Positions 23,785-35,397 of a stretch of DNA of 64,000 nt are shown here, piece by piece. The position numbers and the translations under genes are program-made. Where the stretch lies: the NCBI GenBank assembly GCA_050084515.1, contig CM114272.1, forward strand, positions 43,214,001 through 43,278,000, given 5' to 3'. Within the stretch, counting starts at the first letter, position 1, and every line of letters starts with the position of its first letter. Source of the DNA: Blasia pusilla. Its lineage: Eukaryota; Marchantiophyta; Marchantiopsida; Blasiales. The notes under the pieces were generated by a model. It was not told the origin of the DNA and did no database searches. It saw only the letters and a list, made by a program, of their open reading frames with translations.

Positions 23785-25480
23785 GAGAGAGAGAGAGGAA
23801 AGGAAGGAAGGATAAGAGCCGTAGTTGCGAATTTCCCTCGGCCGTATTGAGCTGGATCTGTAAAGCATTGCATGGATTCTCAGCCAAAGCTCTCTCAAGG
23901 TAAGTCGCCAGGCGACACATTTGCCTAAAGCCAGCGCGTTTAAGTCGCCCACGAACCGTCTCTCCTTGAAACTGTCATCGATTCGACATCTTATGTGTCC
24001 CAAGGAATATGTGGGGCTGATGTTACGGACGAGATCTGACGGCTACTGAGCTTCACAGAACTTTCTTGCGATCTCTCCTCTCGTGATGATCTCGGATGCC
24101 TTGGATCGTGGAAAAGCCTCCTGATCTGTGTGGTCCACGGAATAAATTGTCGACTAAATTCCAAGTTACTCTCTGCTTGCTGATCTAGAGGGTTTAGGCT
24201 ATGATCAGACTCTGCCTTGCCAAAGCGTATCATTCCCATCACTGTGTCCTGCCATTAGGGGCGGCAATCCATTCGCAGACTAGGTCGAGTCCAGTGGTGA
24301 GGAAATTCACCTCACTCTTCTCCCTGCTCGTCAAAAAGTCGTACCACGAGCTATCATCTCTAGTTGTGGTCAGCTGTGACGTGGATCTGTCTTGAGTAGC
24401 AGGTACTCAATACTTGCACTAAGACCACAACCTTGCTTATCCCAGAAGTACTGGCAAGAATCGAAGCATAAATATCCAATCTCATATCGGTACGACGGAA
24501 CTAATGAGGTCTCCCACCACTCCATACTGTCTCTTTCTGATCTAAAGAGCTGCTCACCCATCCCCCTCCTTGTGCTAGGCTCCGCTAGTAGGTGATGGCT
24601 TGGGGAGTAGAGGAATTCCCTGCGTGGAGAATTTCCCACTTTTGGCTCTCCTGAATTCATTTTGAGTGGGAAACACGCGTCCCGCATTTTGCTATATGGT
24701 ACGTTTGATCTCCGAGGTACACTTTTCCCAGAATCATCTCGACTTACTTCGTGTATTGGTCTAATTGGAGTTGCGATGAAGTCTTTAGATATGGAACAGT
24801 CCTTGCATTTATGGTGCGTGGTACACTTCTCCCGCTACTCCTGAAGAAAAGTGAAAATTGAGGAACACATCTAGCTGGGGATCCATCGACTCTGACGGAG
24901 CTTGGTTCTGTATTCGATGGGGGTCGGCAATCTACATTAGGTGGGTGGGTGTCAAAGGTTTTTCCTGTTCCGTGCGACGGATTTTTGATCTCCACTGTAG
25001 TGCGTCCTGTTCAAATTGTTGCGCACTTTGCAAATCAAAGTCACATGGCCCTATTGATTACCATGGATAACAAATCACTAGTAATCTCTCTTTCTAGGAC
25101 GAGAACCTCGCAGGACTTCACTTCTCTCTCTCTCTTTTAGATCCCCACATTCCGTTGAGTTTTAGTCAGCTTGAAGACTATGTCTTGCTCCCTTGTTTTG
25201 GTTGCCTTGTTTTGAATTATCAGTTCCTGCATTCGGGAACCATAATCTGCCTTCAACAAGGTACACTGCTCATCTGCCTGTCTTACCTTTGCTTCCATTT
25301 GACGGAATCTCTCCTCCCACTCTCCTTTTTCTGCACAGAGTTCTGAGGCCTCCAAAAGGGCTTGCGAGAGCTACTTCACTCTTGCTCTTTTCACCCTGGT
25401 GATCTACCAAACGAGTCTCCAGCATCCCCTTCTCTGAGTTCCTAGATCATTGTGATTTTGCTCCGCTTCTTGATGCCAGA
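23785..25480 (-). other. Unclassified degenerate region with minus-strand coding remnants
   Basis: Minus-strand frames at 24242-23991, 24687-24370 and 25355-25137 read as broken protein. The last (72 residues) is a heptad-rich, charged segment (EERFRQMEAKVRQADEQCTLLKA) likely to form a coiled coil. Short coiled-coil proteins occur in gag of LTR elements and in accessory proteins of DNA transposons, but nothing here identifies the family. No LTRs or tandem repeats bound it. Confidence 0.4.
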
Positions 25481-25490
25481 TTGTTGACGC

Positions 25491-25721
25491 CTTCTGTGAC
25501 GATAGGGATGAAACATCTAGCCATTACTTGGCTTGCTACGCAAAAGTCGTATTCCTCAGAGGCAAGAGCATATGCTGATATTGCTAAGCTAGTAGCACCA
25601 GAATTGTTCAAGGTACCTTCTTCACTTGCTTCTCTCTCTACACCCATCCCACTCTCAAGCACCGTCCAACCAGGGTGCGGGGTCTATTGTCGCAAGGCTA
25701 CAATAGGCACTACTTAATAGT
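25491..25721 (+). mobile_element. LINE 3'-end fragment 1
   Basis: Matches 20382-20786 of LINE copy 1 with an internal deletion: the zinc-motif region (TGTGACGATAGGGATGAAAC) is joined to the terminal block (CACCCATCCCACTCTCAAGCACCGTCC ... GGCACTACTTAATAG). A short TC-rich tract (TTTTTCTCTCTCTCATTC) follows the end. Confidence 0.8.
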
Positions 25722-25743
25722 ATAGTTTTTCTCTCTCTCATTC

Positions 25744-25985
25744 TGGTAGCACCAGAATTGTTCAACACATTCAGTAGCCTTGATTCGTTGCCCAAAGCAA
25801 TGTAAGTAATGTCTATTGGGGATCCCAATCAGGTAAAGTAGATGGTCTGGTGAATAGTTTCTTGGATGACACTTGGAAGCTCCGCACAAACACGTTGTTC
25901 CGTCAGCACTCACACTATATGAGAGTGTCTCCCTCCTCTCATATGGTATCTTCTTCACTTGCTTGTCTTTCTACACCCATCCCAG
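25744..25985 (+). mobile_element. LINE 3'-end fragment 2
   Basis: Matches about 20474-20721 of LINE copy 1 (TTGTTCAACACATT, GGGGATCCCAATCAGG, CTATATGAGAGTGTCTCC) and stops abruptly at CACCCATCCCAG. It overlaps fragment 1 in content, so the two represent separate copies or a local duplication. Confidence 0.8.
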
Positions 25986-26307
25986 CAACAAGCGCTTTCT
26001 TGTTTTCCATACATTAGAACTCTTTTTTATATATATACATATCACGCCGACCATGGAATTGGTTGAATTTGGCTCAATTGGTGTTTTGTATCAAGTACAT
26101 GAGCAAAGCAAGACTCAAATATCACGGAGGGGACCAAGGCATTCACTCCTTGACCTACCAAGTACTTACTTGTACGTCACTCTTCTCCTTGTTCTCCTTG
26201 CGCCTTCACGTAGGTTAGTCACTTGCTTTAGTGGTTAATTATGGTTTTGGATGTGTTTGGAATGTTTCAGTTCATAATTTGCGGAATTCACTTCCAATCC
26301 CCTTAGA

Positions 26308-29300
26308 ATGGATTTGAACCACCCAGTTAGAGTTAAGGCACACGATTCCAAGTTGTGGCAACGGGAAAGCACACGAGCTAGTGTACTGGGCTGTAAAAGA
26401 TTGCGGTGTCCGTGCAATGACTGTATGGGTGGGTCTACATTGTCCATCGGCAAGGTGGAAGCACATTTGAGAAAAAATGGACGCTCGGCGCTTTGTCGAG
26501 TGCCAAAATCTAGGGATGGATGGGACGCTTCAGATGAGGAGTGGCTTATGCATGATCTTGCTGAAAAAAGAAGCCAAGAGGATAAGACAATGGAGTCTGC
26601 CCTCACCTTCCATGTGGATGGAAGGGAGAGATCTTCCATGGCAGATATAGACGATCACATTGACGTTCATAAAATGCTCAATGATATTTTCCAAAAATAC
26701 GACCATATACACGAGGATGAAACTGCAGAGACATCTCTCCCATCTGATGAATTACCAGAATTGGGAATATCAAACGAAGAACCATTATTCAATCATGGAG
26801 ATGAATATGAGGAGCTTGTTGAAGCTTGCAAACCCTTGTTCCCTACAGCGAAAACATCTATTTTGGCTTTTGTCATGTTACTATTCAACATTCAAACCAC
26901 TCATAGCGTCCCAAATGTAGCTATTGACGAATTTTTGAAACTCCTTTGTAAGTTGGTCCTACCAACAGGGAACTTGGCGCCACCAAGTTATTATGTAGCA
27001 AAAAAACTCATTGGTAAACTAGGCTTAGGTTACAACAGTATCCATGCGTGTCCGGCTGGATGTGTTTTATTCCGGGGTGATTTGGCTGAAGCTGAGATCT
27101 GTCCATTATGTGGGAAACCAAGGTTCCGGAAAGTGGGTAGAACGTTGGGACTATGTAAGGTATTAAGGCACTTTCCTGTCATACCTCGGATGAGACGTAT
27201 GTTTAGATGCAAGACGTTGTCTGAATTGTTAACCTGGGCCCCCTTGAATCACAGCAAGGATGGCTTAGTAAGGCTTACAGCTAATTGCAAGGCATGGCGC
27301 CACATAGACAACTTATATCCGGACTTTGCCGAGGAGAAGAGGAATTGCAGGTTTGGGCTAGCTTTGGACGGAGTCAATCCATTTTCAGACAAGTCGAGTT
27401 TGTGGTCAACATGGCCCGTGCTTCTTGTTAATTATAACTTGCCTCCGTGGCTCCAGACAAAAAAATTCTTTGTGATGCTCTCTTTGATCATACCAGGAAA
27501 GGAGAGTGTAAATGGGAAAAACATAGACACATATTTGCTTCCTCTAGTGGAAGAGTTCCAAGAAATGTGGAAAGGGGTTCAATTTCATGACGTGCAGAAG
27601 GTAGGCAGAAGTTGGAACTTCATGTTCAGGGCTACCTTACTATGGACCATAAATGATTACCCGGCATACGGAACTATAGCTGGGCAGAGCCACGGTGGAA
27701 AACTAGGATGTACTATACGCGGGCCTCGAGTGGATTCTGATATTTCAAAGTCTTGTGGCAAGCCCATATACGGTTGTTATCGTCGATATCTCCCATTGAG
27801 CCATCCATGGAGGACCGTAGGTATGGATCTCATTTCAACGGGAGTGCAGAACTTAGACCACGTGTGCCTAGACTACAATCTGGAGAGATTATTGGATGGG
27901 CAAGTGAAAAACATACATATGATGAGAGTGGGGGTCGAGAAGACAGCCCTACTGATCCCTACAAGAGAACTGGGGTGAAAAGGCTAAGTATACTATATTC
28001 GTTGCCTTATTGGATCTCTATATTATCTATTCTTTATGTTATGAAATAGTGACTATAGAGGAGGAAAGCTTTTGTTTGATTTGATTGTGGATATTAGCTA
28101 TCATGTTCAAGTTGTGAGATGTCCATGCTTCCTTGACGATACAATCAGAATTTGCTTATACGTCATACGTTAGATGTAATGCACGTTGAGAATCTAGTCA
28201 AGACCTTATTTGGAGTGAAAGATACTGTGAAAGTAAGGAGAGATTTGGAGGCCCGTGGGATTCGATCCCATTTGTGGTTGCAACCCCATCCTAGTAAAGC
28301 CCAAGTTTTGCTTAAACCAGTTTCCGATTATTGTCTATCTCCCCATGACTTGAACACTTTCCTTTTCAAGGATTCAAAACTTGAAGGTGCCATCTGGGTA
28401 TTGTGGAGAACTCTCCAAGCATGTGGTTAATAAAAAATTGGGCAATATGAAATCACATGATTACCATGTCTTCATTCAGCAAGTCCTTCCTTATTGCATC
28501 TGTGGTCTTCTGAAGGACCATGTGAGAATGGTGGTTATTAGATTATCCGGCATTTTTAGAATGGTGTGTACAAAGGTATATGATCCAGCTTTATTCGACA
28601 AACTCTTGGAAGAGACTGCCATAACCCTTTGTCTCTTTGAAATGCATTTCCCTCCATCTTTTTTCGACGTGATGACACATTTGTTGATTCATGTCGTAGA
28701 AGAATTGGACATGTGTGGGCCAGTAGCATGTCGGTGGATGTATCCAATGGAGCGGTATATGGGGTACATGAAGAAATATGTACGGTCTAAAGCTAGGCCA
28801 GAGGGGTGTATGGCAGAAGGGTATGTGAAGGATGAGGCATTAGGGTTTGTGACTGAGTATATGAAAAGGTTTGAAGACGTGCGGATGCGAGTGTGGGATG
28901 ATGGGGAGGAAGAGGGGGTCGTTGGTGAGGAGCTAGAAGGTGCGGGCACTCCAGTTTGACTTTCGCAAGAAATGATCAACTTAGCACATCATTATGTGTT
29001 GCATAATACAGAGGTCATGGTTGATTGGCAAAGGTAAAACTCTCCAATATATGCTTTTCAAGGTTATAATTATGTTAATTATTGTTCGGACTCTCAAAGT
29101 GTATATTTATTTGGTATTGACACATTAAATACAAAAGAATGTACTAATACCATTAATGTTGTTATTGAACAGGAAATATCAGTCATGTTTGAGAGACATT
29201 CCTTTGGAAAAGTGGATTCGCCTTGCCATTACACAGGATGCAATTTACAACTCAAAAGATCATGATGCTCACCTACTATCGTTAGCTATACCTCCTAATA

Positions 29301-29968
29301 GTAGGGCATTGTCATTCAAGAGTATGAAAGCCTACGGAAACCACTTTAGGGTAGAAGTGCCAAGTGGTACGACACCCTTATCCACTTATGATAGTGGAAT
29401 AGGTGCAGTATTTGTTGATGAAAAAAGTTCCAACCAGAATTGTTTATACTCATATGTTGGGGTGTTGGTTGATATTCTTTTACTTGATTATGGGATTATA
29501 GAACAACCCATAATACTAATGCGAGGGCGGTGGGTTAAAGCAAATTGGGATTCGAGAGTAGGATCCATGAAATTAGATAAGGAGGGTTTTCTGTTGGCCA
29601 ACTTGAGGTCATGCGAGCCATTAGATTACCAACCATTTGTTTTCCCATCACAATTGCAACAAGTGTTTTATGGAGATGCCGATGAGGGTGGAGGATGGAA
29701 AGTGGTAATGAGGAAGGAAGCTAGAGCTCGGAGAGTTTATTTTGATGACTTAGAGGCACTAGATGGAGCTTGTAATGCTTTGCTCACCTTCCATGCCACA
29801 TGCATGGAACCAGGGGATCTACCAGATGCAAGTACCTTAGGAGCTAGAGTCTTAAGTGATGCAGAAATGGAAGCTTCTAGGGTGGATGTGCAGCATATTC
29901 CGATAATCGATGTATGCGATATGGTAGAAGACGTTGATTCAGACTCTAATAACTCAGAATCAGATTAG
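26308..29968 (+). pseudogene. CACTA transposase, TNPD-like (transposase_21 / Tnp2 family)
   Basis: This would catalyse excision and insertion of the element. Exon 1 opens at ATG 26308. It has an N-terminal transposase-associated domain (RCPCNDCMGG, then HLRKNGR, residues about 30-60), then the Tnp2 core at residues about 230-450 (YYVAKKLIGKLGLGY, CPLCGKPRF, ALDGVNPF, WPVLLVNYNLPPWL, YPAYGTIAGQ). Exon code continues with DVMHVEN (28167 on), a DUF4218-like segment (KSHDYHVFIQQVLPYCICGLL, PPSFFDVMTHL, RWMYPMERYMGYMKKYVR) and, after an intron at 29034-29172 (GT..AG), a DUF4216-like segment (DILLLDYG, WVKANWD, PFVFPSQLQQVFYGD). Breaks: a frameshift near 27815, an unclear intron near 28010-28150, a frameshift near 28380 and an in-frame TGA at 28957-28959. 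Confidence 0.92.
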
Positions 29969-30196
29969 ATTAATTCATAGTTGTTTCTTTGGTACTCATC
30001 ATTGTGTTTTTTTTTATATGATTCAAATAATTGACTTCTATTACGAGGATGTAAGTGAATTCTGGTGTTGTTGGGCATAATGGAATGAAACTCTATGGCA
30101 ACAAGTAGAACTCTCAAATTGCCGTCAAGTTAGGTGTTATTCTTGCTAACTTGTCGTCTATAGAGGGAGGGAGGTGCTTGGAACGGTGTACCTGAT

Positions 30197-33100
30197 ATGA
30201 CTGATGAGAACGTGGAATCCAATCAGAGTTCATCTTGGGATGATATAGATAATGTTCAACAAAGTTCTAATCCATACGAGGAAGAAAGGAATCGCAGAGT
30301 GAGAGAGAGAAAGGCCAAAGAGGCGGAGTTGTTTCGTGGGTTGAAGGATTGGTAAGTATGATCTTGGATAACCTTTTTCTTTTGCTTTATTTGGTCAAGT
30401 GTATCATGTTCATATAGTGGTTGTACATTAGGAAATATGAAAAAAATTTTATGATCATATTTTGAAGGTTTGTTGCTCCAAGGGTTGTGAAGGAGCGCAA
30501 GTCTTTGCCATTTTGGAATCCTTCTCTTCCACAAAGACGCAGCTTACGGTTGGAGGAGAAGGCCACTAACCAAAGTGTAATCCCCGAGGAGACTCAAAAA
30601 GATTGTTCAGATAGTGATTCCAAAGACCCCTATTATAATCCATTCCTTGAGATGGACTTCTTGGGGGCTGAAGAGGATGACGACTTGTGGCTGGAGGATG
30701 GGAGGGTACTTTCTCTTCACATCTTGTTGTTTTGCTACTCTCTTCAGATTTCAGAATTATGAATTGTGTGTTAACTCACAATGAGATGTCTGTTTTGAAT
30801 AGCCTCAAGCAAAGGAGCGTCCAATCAAACCATCCAAACAGGGAAGTGTACGAAATTCCACCAATACAAACGATGCGGTAATATAATTGTAGACATGGAT
30901 GAAATTCCAACTATCTCTATATGTATGATTGGTATGTAATAAATTGAGTGGTAGAAGCCTGTCATTGTGACTTCACTAATCTTTATTCATCAAATGGTCT
31001 CTAGTTTAGCTTACTTGCAAATTTACTTACATGTGCAGCCCATGGATGGAACTCCATCACAACCCATAATGCCTTCGTAAGCATATCCCCCTCCTCCACC
31101 CCCATGGGCACAAAGCCAGATGCCATTGTGGGTACCTATGATGATGCAATCACCGATGGGTTATGGAAGTCAATTTCAGCCACCATGGACCAATGGAGCT
31201 CAATCATCCATGAACATCCAATCCCCATGGGTAAGTAGGCTTACTATTTTGCCCTTTCTTGTTTTGCACACGGGAATTCAATTAATTGGAAGTCTAACTA
31301 GCTAATTGTATTTCTTTTGTGGACACAAGGGACATGGGCCATCCCAACCGCCGCCCCCAACACCGTTGGCACCTCCATTGGCCAACGGGAATACGGACGA
31401 CGAATTATACCGTAGTAGGTCTCAATCTTGCGCAACACCAAGCCCATCAGAAAATTTGATCCCACAACCAGGTGCATCTAAAGATAACTTCTCACTTGGT
31501 TCGGAGTTTGCAAATTTATATTGAATAGGTTGTTGTATTATGAAAGGTGTGAAACTGTTACTAGTATAAGTTGGTCTTATAGTTACTATAGTTCAACATA
31601 ATTATGATTTGGTGAGCTTAAAATTTTCGGCCCTACATTTTTTATATCTGAGAATTGGGATGGTGGTATATTTGTAGGAGAACGGCAGAGTCACACAAAG
31701 CGTGATTTGTGGACTCGTGATGTCTCCATTAGGAAGGAGCAGAACTTAAAACCTAGATGTGAGCTCATGCCAAATGGTATTCCGTCGCCTAGAGTTCCAG
31801 GTTATGAGCCTTGGCTAAATGAATTGAAGGTATGGGTGATGAGGTACTTGGACTTATCATGCATTGAGATTAGTAAACATAATTCTATCAGCATGGCTGC
31901 TGTTCAGAATCACATCCTTGAGGCATACACATATGTGGGTGCATCATTTCTTTCGCTTGATTTCATGAAGAAAAAAATAGCACAACTATTGAAAACCGAG
32001 CAATCCAATGTCAAAAACTATTGGACATTACATGGGACTCATCGCGCAGTCCCGTGTCACCCTGATACCGATAAGGAGTCATGGAATCGATTAGTAGATT
32101 ATTGTCTCTCCGAGGAGGGTAAAATGAAGGCAGAAAAGATGGCTCGAGCAAGGGCCAAGGTCCAGACTTTAAATTTCTCTGGCCGTGCAGGTTTAGATGG
32201 ACTTGATGTAAGTCATCTTGGCATTCCCTAGTTTTCTTGCTAAAGTTATATAATGGTAGAAAACTTCCATTATTGCTTCATTTACATATTTGCATTGAAC
32301 CCTTTCACATGCATGAATTTCATAATTTATGTATTTAAGGAGCATGTGTAGGTGCAACAACGTATCTCAAAGGAGTCCTTGGGCACGGGGCTAGAATGTA
32401 TGGATAGAAACGAGTTGCCTAAGCAACCAGGTTTCACACAATTGAGTTCATCGGTAAATGTAAATGCATAACTCTTTACTTATCCATTGGCTTGACATGG
32501 CTAGTATTATGACCTTCATCTGATTGGGTCATGGAGTTAGTATCATATCCTTAATCATGTTGAATTATGGTGTTAGTATCATGGTTGTATCTGAGTGTGT
32601 AATTGCAAAACCATAGTTTTTGGGTACCTAATTGATCGTTGGATTATATATGCAAAGTGTGGAATCTAGAGTCACTATTCAATTGGAAGAAGTGGAAAAG
32701 AAGTGGAGCGCAGATTTGGATGATGTGAAGTTGCAGATGGAATGGCAGAACAAAGCATTCAATTCACTCATGGAAATGGTGTCCAAACTTAATTCAAAGG
32801 ATGTATCTTCAACACCACACCAGATTTCTAGCTCCCCGCCATCCCATTGTCAACCATATGCAACAACGGATGAGAAGCTCACAACAGGTAGCCCATTCTT
32901 ATTCTTCCGCCCTTGATTTTCAATGGTTATAACTACTTGTCCTTTTCAGCATGAGTATTTCACAACTGCATTTTTTTATTTTGAGTAACTTACAGTCACT
33001 CTTGAACCTATACCAACGTCTACAATTGGACAATTAGGGAAGAGGAAGATCTCCACACAAAAAGAGGCAATGGCAACTACACAATCTGGTGGTAAGAAGA

Positions 33101-34035
33101 GAGTTTAGCTTCACTAGATGTAGGATCTTATAATATAATTACTTGTTGAAGTGAAGAATCTGGTTTTACAATTCATTTCTCAACACTTGGTTTGTTTGTT
33201 GAAGTGCCAGAACGAAGCAACAAAAGGAGAAGTTCCACAGAAAGTGCAGATGGTGATACTCGAATCACTCGTAAGTATGTCATCCTTGGCTTAATGAATT
33301 TATCTGTGGCGTAGTTTTCAAACTATCCACAAAACAATACTCATTTCTTCCTATAACGTTCAATGGACTTTGTCGTGCATAATGTGCAGAAAACGTGAGT
33401 ATGGATAGCCAAGCCAAATCATCACCAGCCAAAAGACAGAAGTCTAGGCTACAATATGATGGTTTGAATGAGCAAGAAAGTGAAATCAGATCAGGGTCGT
33501 CTAAGGAAATAACTAAGGTAATTTATCTCATCTATAATGGCCTCTTCTATTCAAGGTTTATATGAAGACACTGATATTTCTTGTTGTGGACAGTCAAATG
33601 GTCGTCTAGGACTTGTGAACTTTTCGCATCATCTTCCGAAATAGGGATGGTCTTTCAAACAGGTATATCATAGCAGTTTTTTATTTTCAGATTAATGGTG
33701 CAAATGCATGTGGAAAGAATTTGAATTGATACTAACTAAATGCCTGTGTATCTTTTTAGCTACGAATTGGTGATCACGTATTACTCACCAAGCCAAAGTT
33801 GAGTAGGATGGTGCTCGGGTCAGGAGTTATATCAGGTTTTGGTGGAAGAGACAAGTTCCATGCCAAAGACATCCCCTTAGGCGTGGTGAGGGTTGATCTA
33901 AACAAGGTGTTCGAACCAGAACATGTTTTGTGGATGCCGAATTTGATAGACGAACCTGCACAAGAAACATTTGGTGATGCTCTTGGCTCAAGCATGCTCT
34001 GGCCAGAGATGCATATGAGAAAGGTGCTTCAGTAG
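30197..34035 (+). pseudogene. CACTA TNPA-like protein (plant transposase Ptta/En/Spm family), multi-exon
   Basis: The second CACTA gene encodes a protein expected to bind the subterminal repeats. I can trace exons that join in phase: 30197-30351, 30468-30705, 30803-30877, then 31040-31231 (rich in Pro, Met and Trp), 31331-31524, 31680-32210, 32640-32890 and several short Lys/Ser-rich exons to 33490, ending with 33761-34035. The exon near 31700-32200 has HPDTDKESWNRLVDYCLSEE followed by RARAKVQTLNFSGRAG, the hallmark of this family. The exon at 32640 is coiled-coil-like. The last exon has VLGSGVIS, PLGVVRVD and GDALGSSMLWP, as in TNPA C-termini. One TAA at 31078-31080 interrupts the Pro/Met-rich exon. 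Splice sites of the small exons are inferred. Confidence 0.82.
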
Positions 34036-34579
34036 AGTAGTTTTTTCTTTTGGTACCCAACTATCTAAGGTGCAATAACTTTGTAATCATGGATGACATA
34101 TTCTCTCTTGCTCTTTCAAGATGAGATCATAAACCCTACTATATTTGATCTTTGTTTTTTTAATCTATTTTTGGATTATAACCCCATGTAATAATGATTC
34201 ATTTTGTAATTTGGTGTATGGGAGCTACTCTTTAGTGACATTCCATCCCTCAAAATCTGTTTTCAAGAGTATGTTTTCATTATTTGCTTGGTTAATTGCT
34301 TGTGTATGTTTCGTTTGTAGTAAGACATTCTTATTACATCTCCTTCTAAACTCAGAGAAAATTCATGTAGTTTCTTGATGACATCAAGATGCCACTACTC
34401 AATATAACAACATAGTGCTCATGTGCTACTTCCATATAGTTGAGTTGACATGTTTCTGGATATATGATGATGTTTTAGTTATGTGCATTTTTTTCAAAAT
34501 TATACTATGTGCTAAGGTGAACGCTTAAGTGTTCACCATATAAATGGAAAAGAGGATTTCAATAATTCAGATCCTTTAA

Positions 34580-35340
34580 TTCTTGCAGCGTTCAAAAGGC
34601 ATAATAAACATTCCAAAATAACCAAAATTTATATTCCCACTAGTCATATCAATATAACTTGCACAGTACCGTTCAAAAACTAAAGTAGTAAGCTTCAAGT
34701 TCTCTCTAGTCATAATTGTATGACTCATGCAGTTCTGTTGCAATGACTACATAATTTTCGCGACTCACATAGTCATATCTTCGTGACTAAACCAGTTATG
34801 TCCGCTGTTATAGTAGTCATGTAACTCTACTCTTCTAGTCATACTACATGACTACATGAGTCCATACTAACATTTCAATAAAATAAAATGACTATATGAG
34901 TTGCCAACTATAACTGAATGGAGTACACTTGGTGCATTTTGATAGGATATTCTGAACTTTTGCACACCAACCATGACTAAAGGAGTCGTTGGTGGTAACT
35001 AGAAAAATATACACATATGATTAGATGAGTCGTACTCAAGTCCACATCATGAGTGACATGTCACAGCAATAGTCCTTGTCATTAATGACACATCACACTA
35101 AATAGTCCATGTCACTGATGACGTGTCATTATTCCACATCATCTGAGTGACATGTCAGTCATGACCTCATGACTACACCCTCGAGTCATATACCAACCTC
35201 CACCTAAGCTGACCATCCTAGTTAGCCTAGTCGCCAAACAAATATGACTTGGCTTTTGTGTCTAAAGTAGTCCTCAGTCATTGTTAGTCGTGGTATGTAA
35301 AGTATGACTCATATGAGTCATATAACCTATCATAAAACCA
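34580..35340. repeat. CACTA subterminal repeat region
   Basis: Dense direct and inverted copies of ATGACT / AGTCAT (for example CTAGTCATA, ATGACTACATGAGTC, GTCATGTAACTC), many in pairs, over about 760 bp just inside the 3' end. A perfect 20-bp palindrome built from two copies spans 35303-35322. In En/Spm-type elements such repeats bind TNPA. The region is AT-rich and non-coding. Confidence 0.85.
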
Positions 35341-35356
35341 GGGATTTCTTCTAGTG
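35335..35356 (-). repeat. CACTA 3' terminal inverted repeat
   Basis: The last bases, ...AGGGATTTCTTCTAGTG, read on the other strand as CACTAGAAGAAATCCCT. The outermost CACTA is invariant in this superfamily. Its partner at the 5' end is not in the window. Confidence 0.85.
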
Positions 35357-35397
35357 CGGGGCATGGGAACTTGGGAAGAAATTGCATAACCTAGAGG

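Larger units (their letters stand above)
25986..35356 (+). mobile_element. CACTA (En/Spm-type) DNA transposon, 5'-truncated
   Basis: Two genes on the plus strand match the two standard products of plant CACTA elements: a TNPD-like transposase (26308-29968) and a TNPA-like DNA-binding protein (30197-34035). The 3' side has a subterminal region full of short repeats (34580-35340) and ends with TTTCTTCTAGTG, the reverse complement of CACTAGAAGAAA, a canonical CACTA terminus. No 5' CACTA end or subterminal block is visible upstream of 26308; LINE scraps end at 25985. The left boundary given is that junction and is approximate. In-frame stops and frameshifts show it is inactive. Confidence 0.88.
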
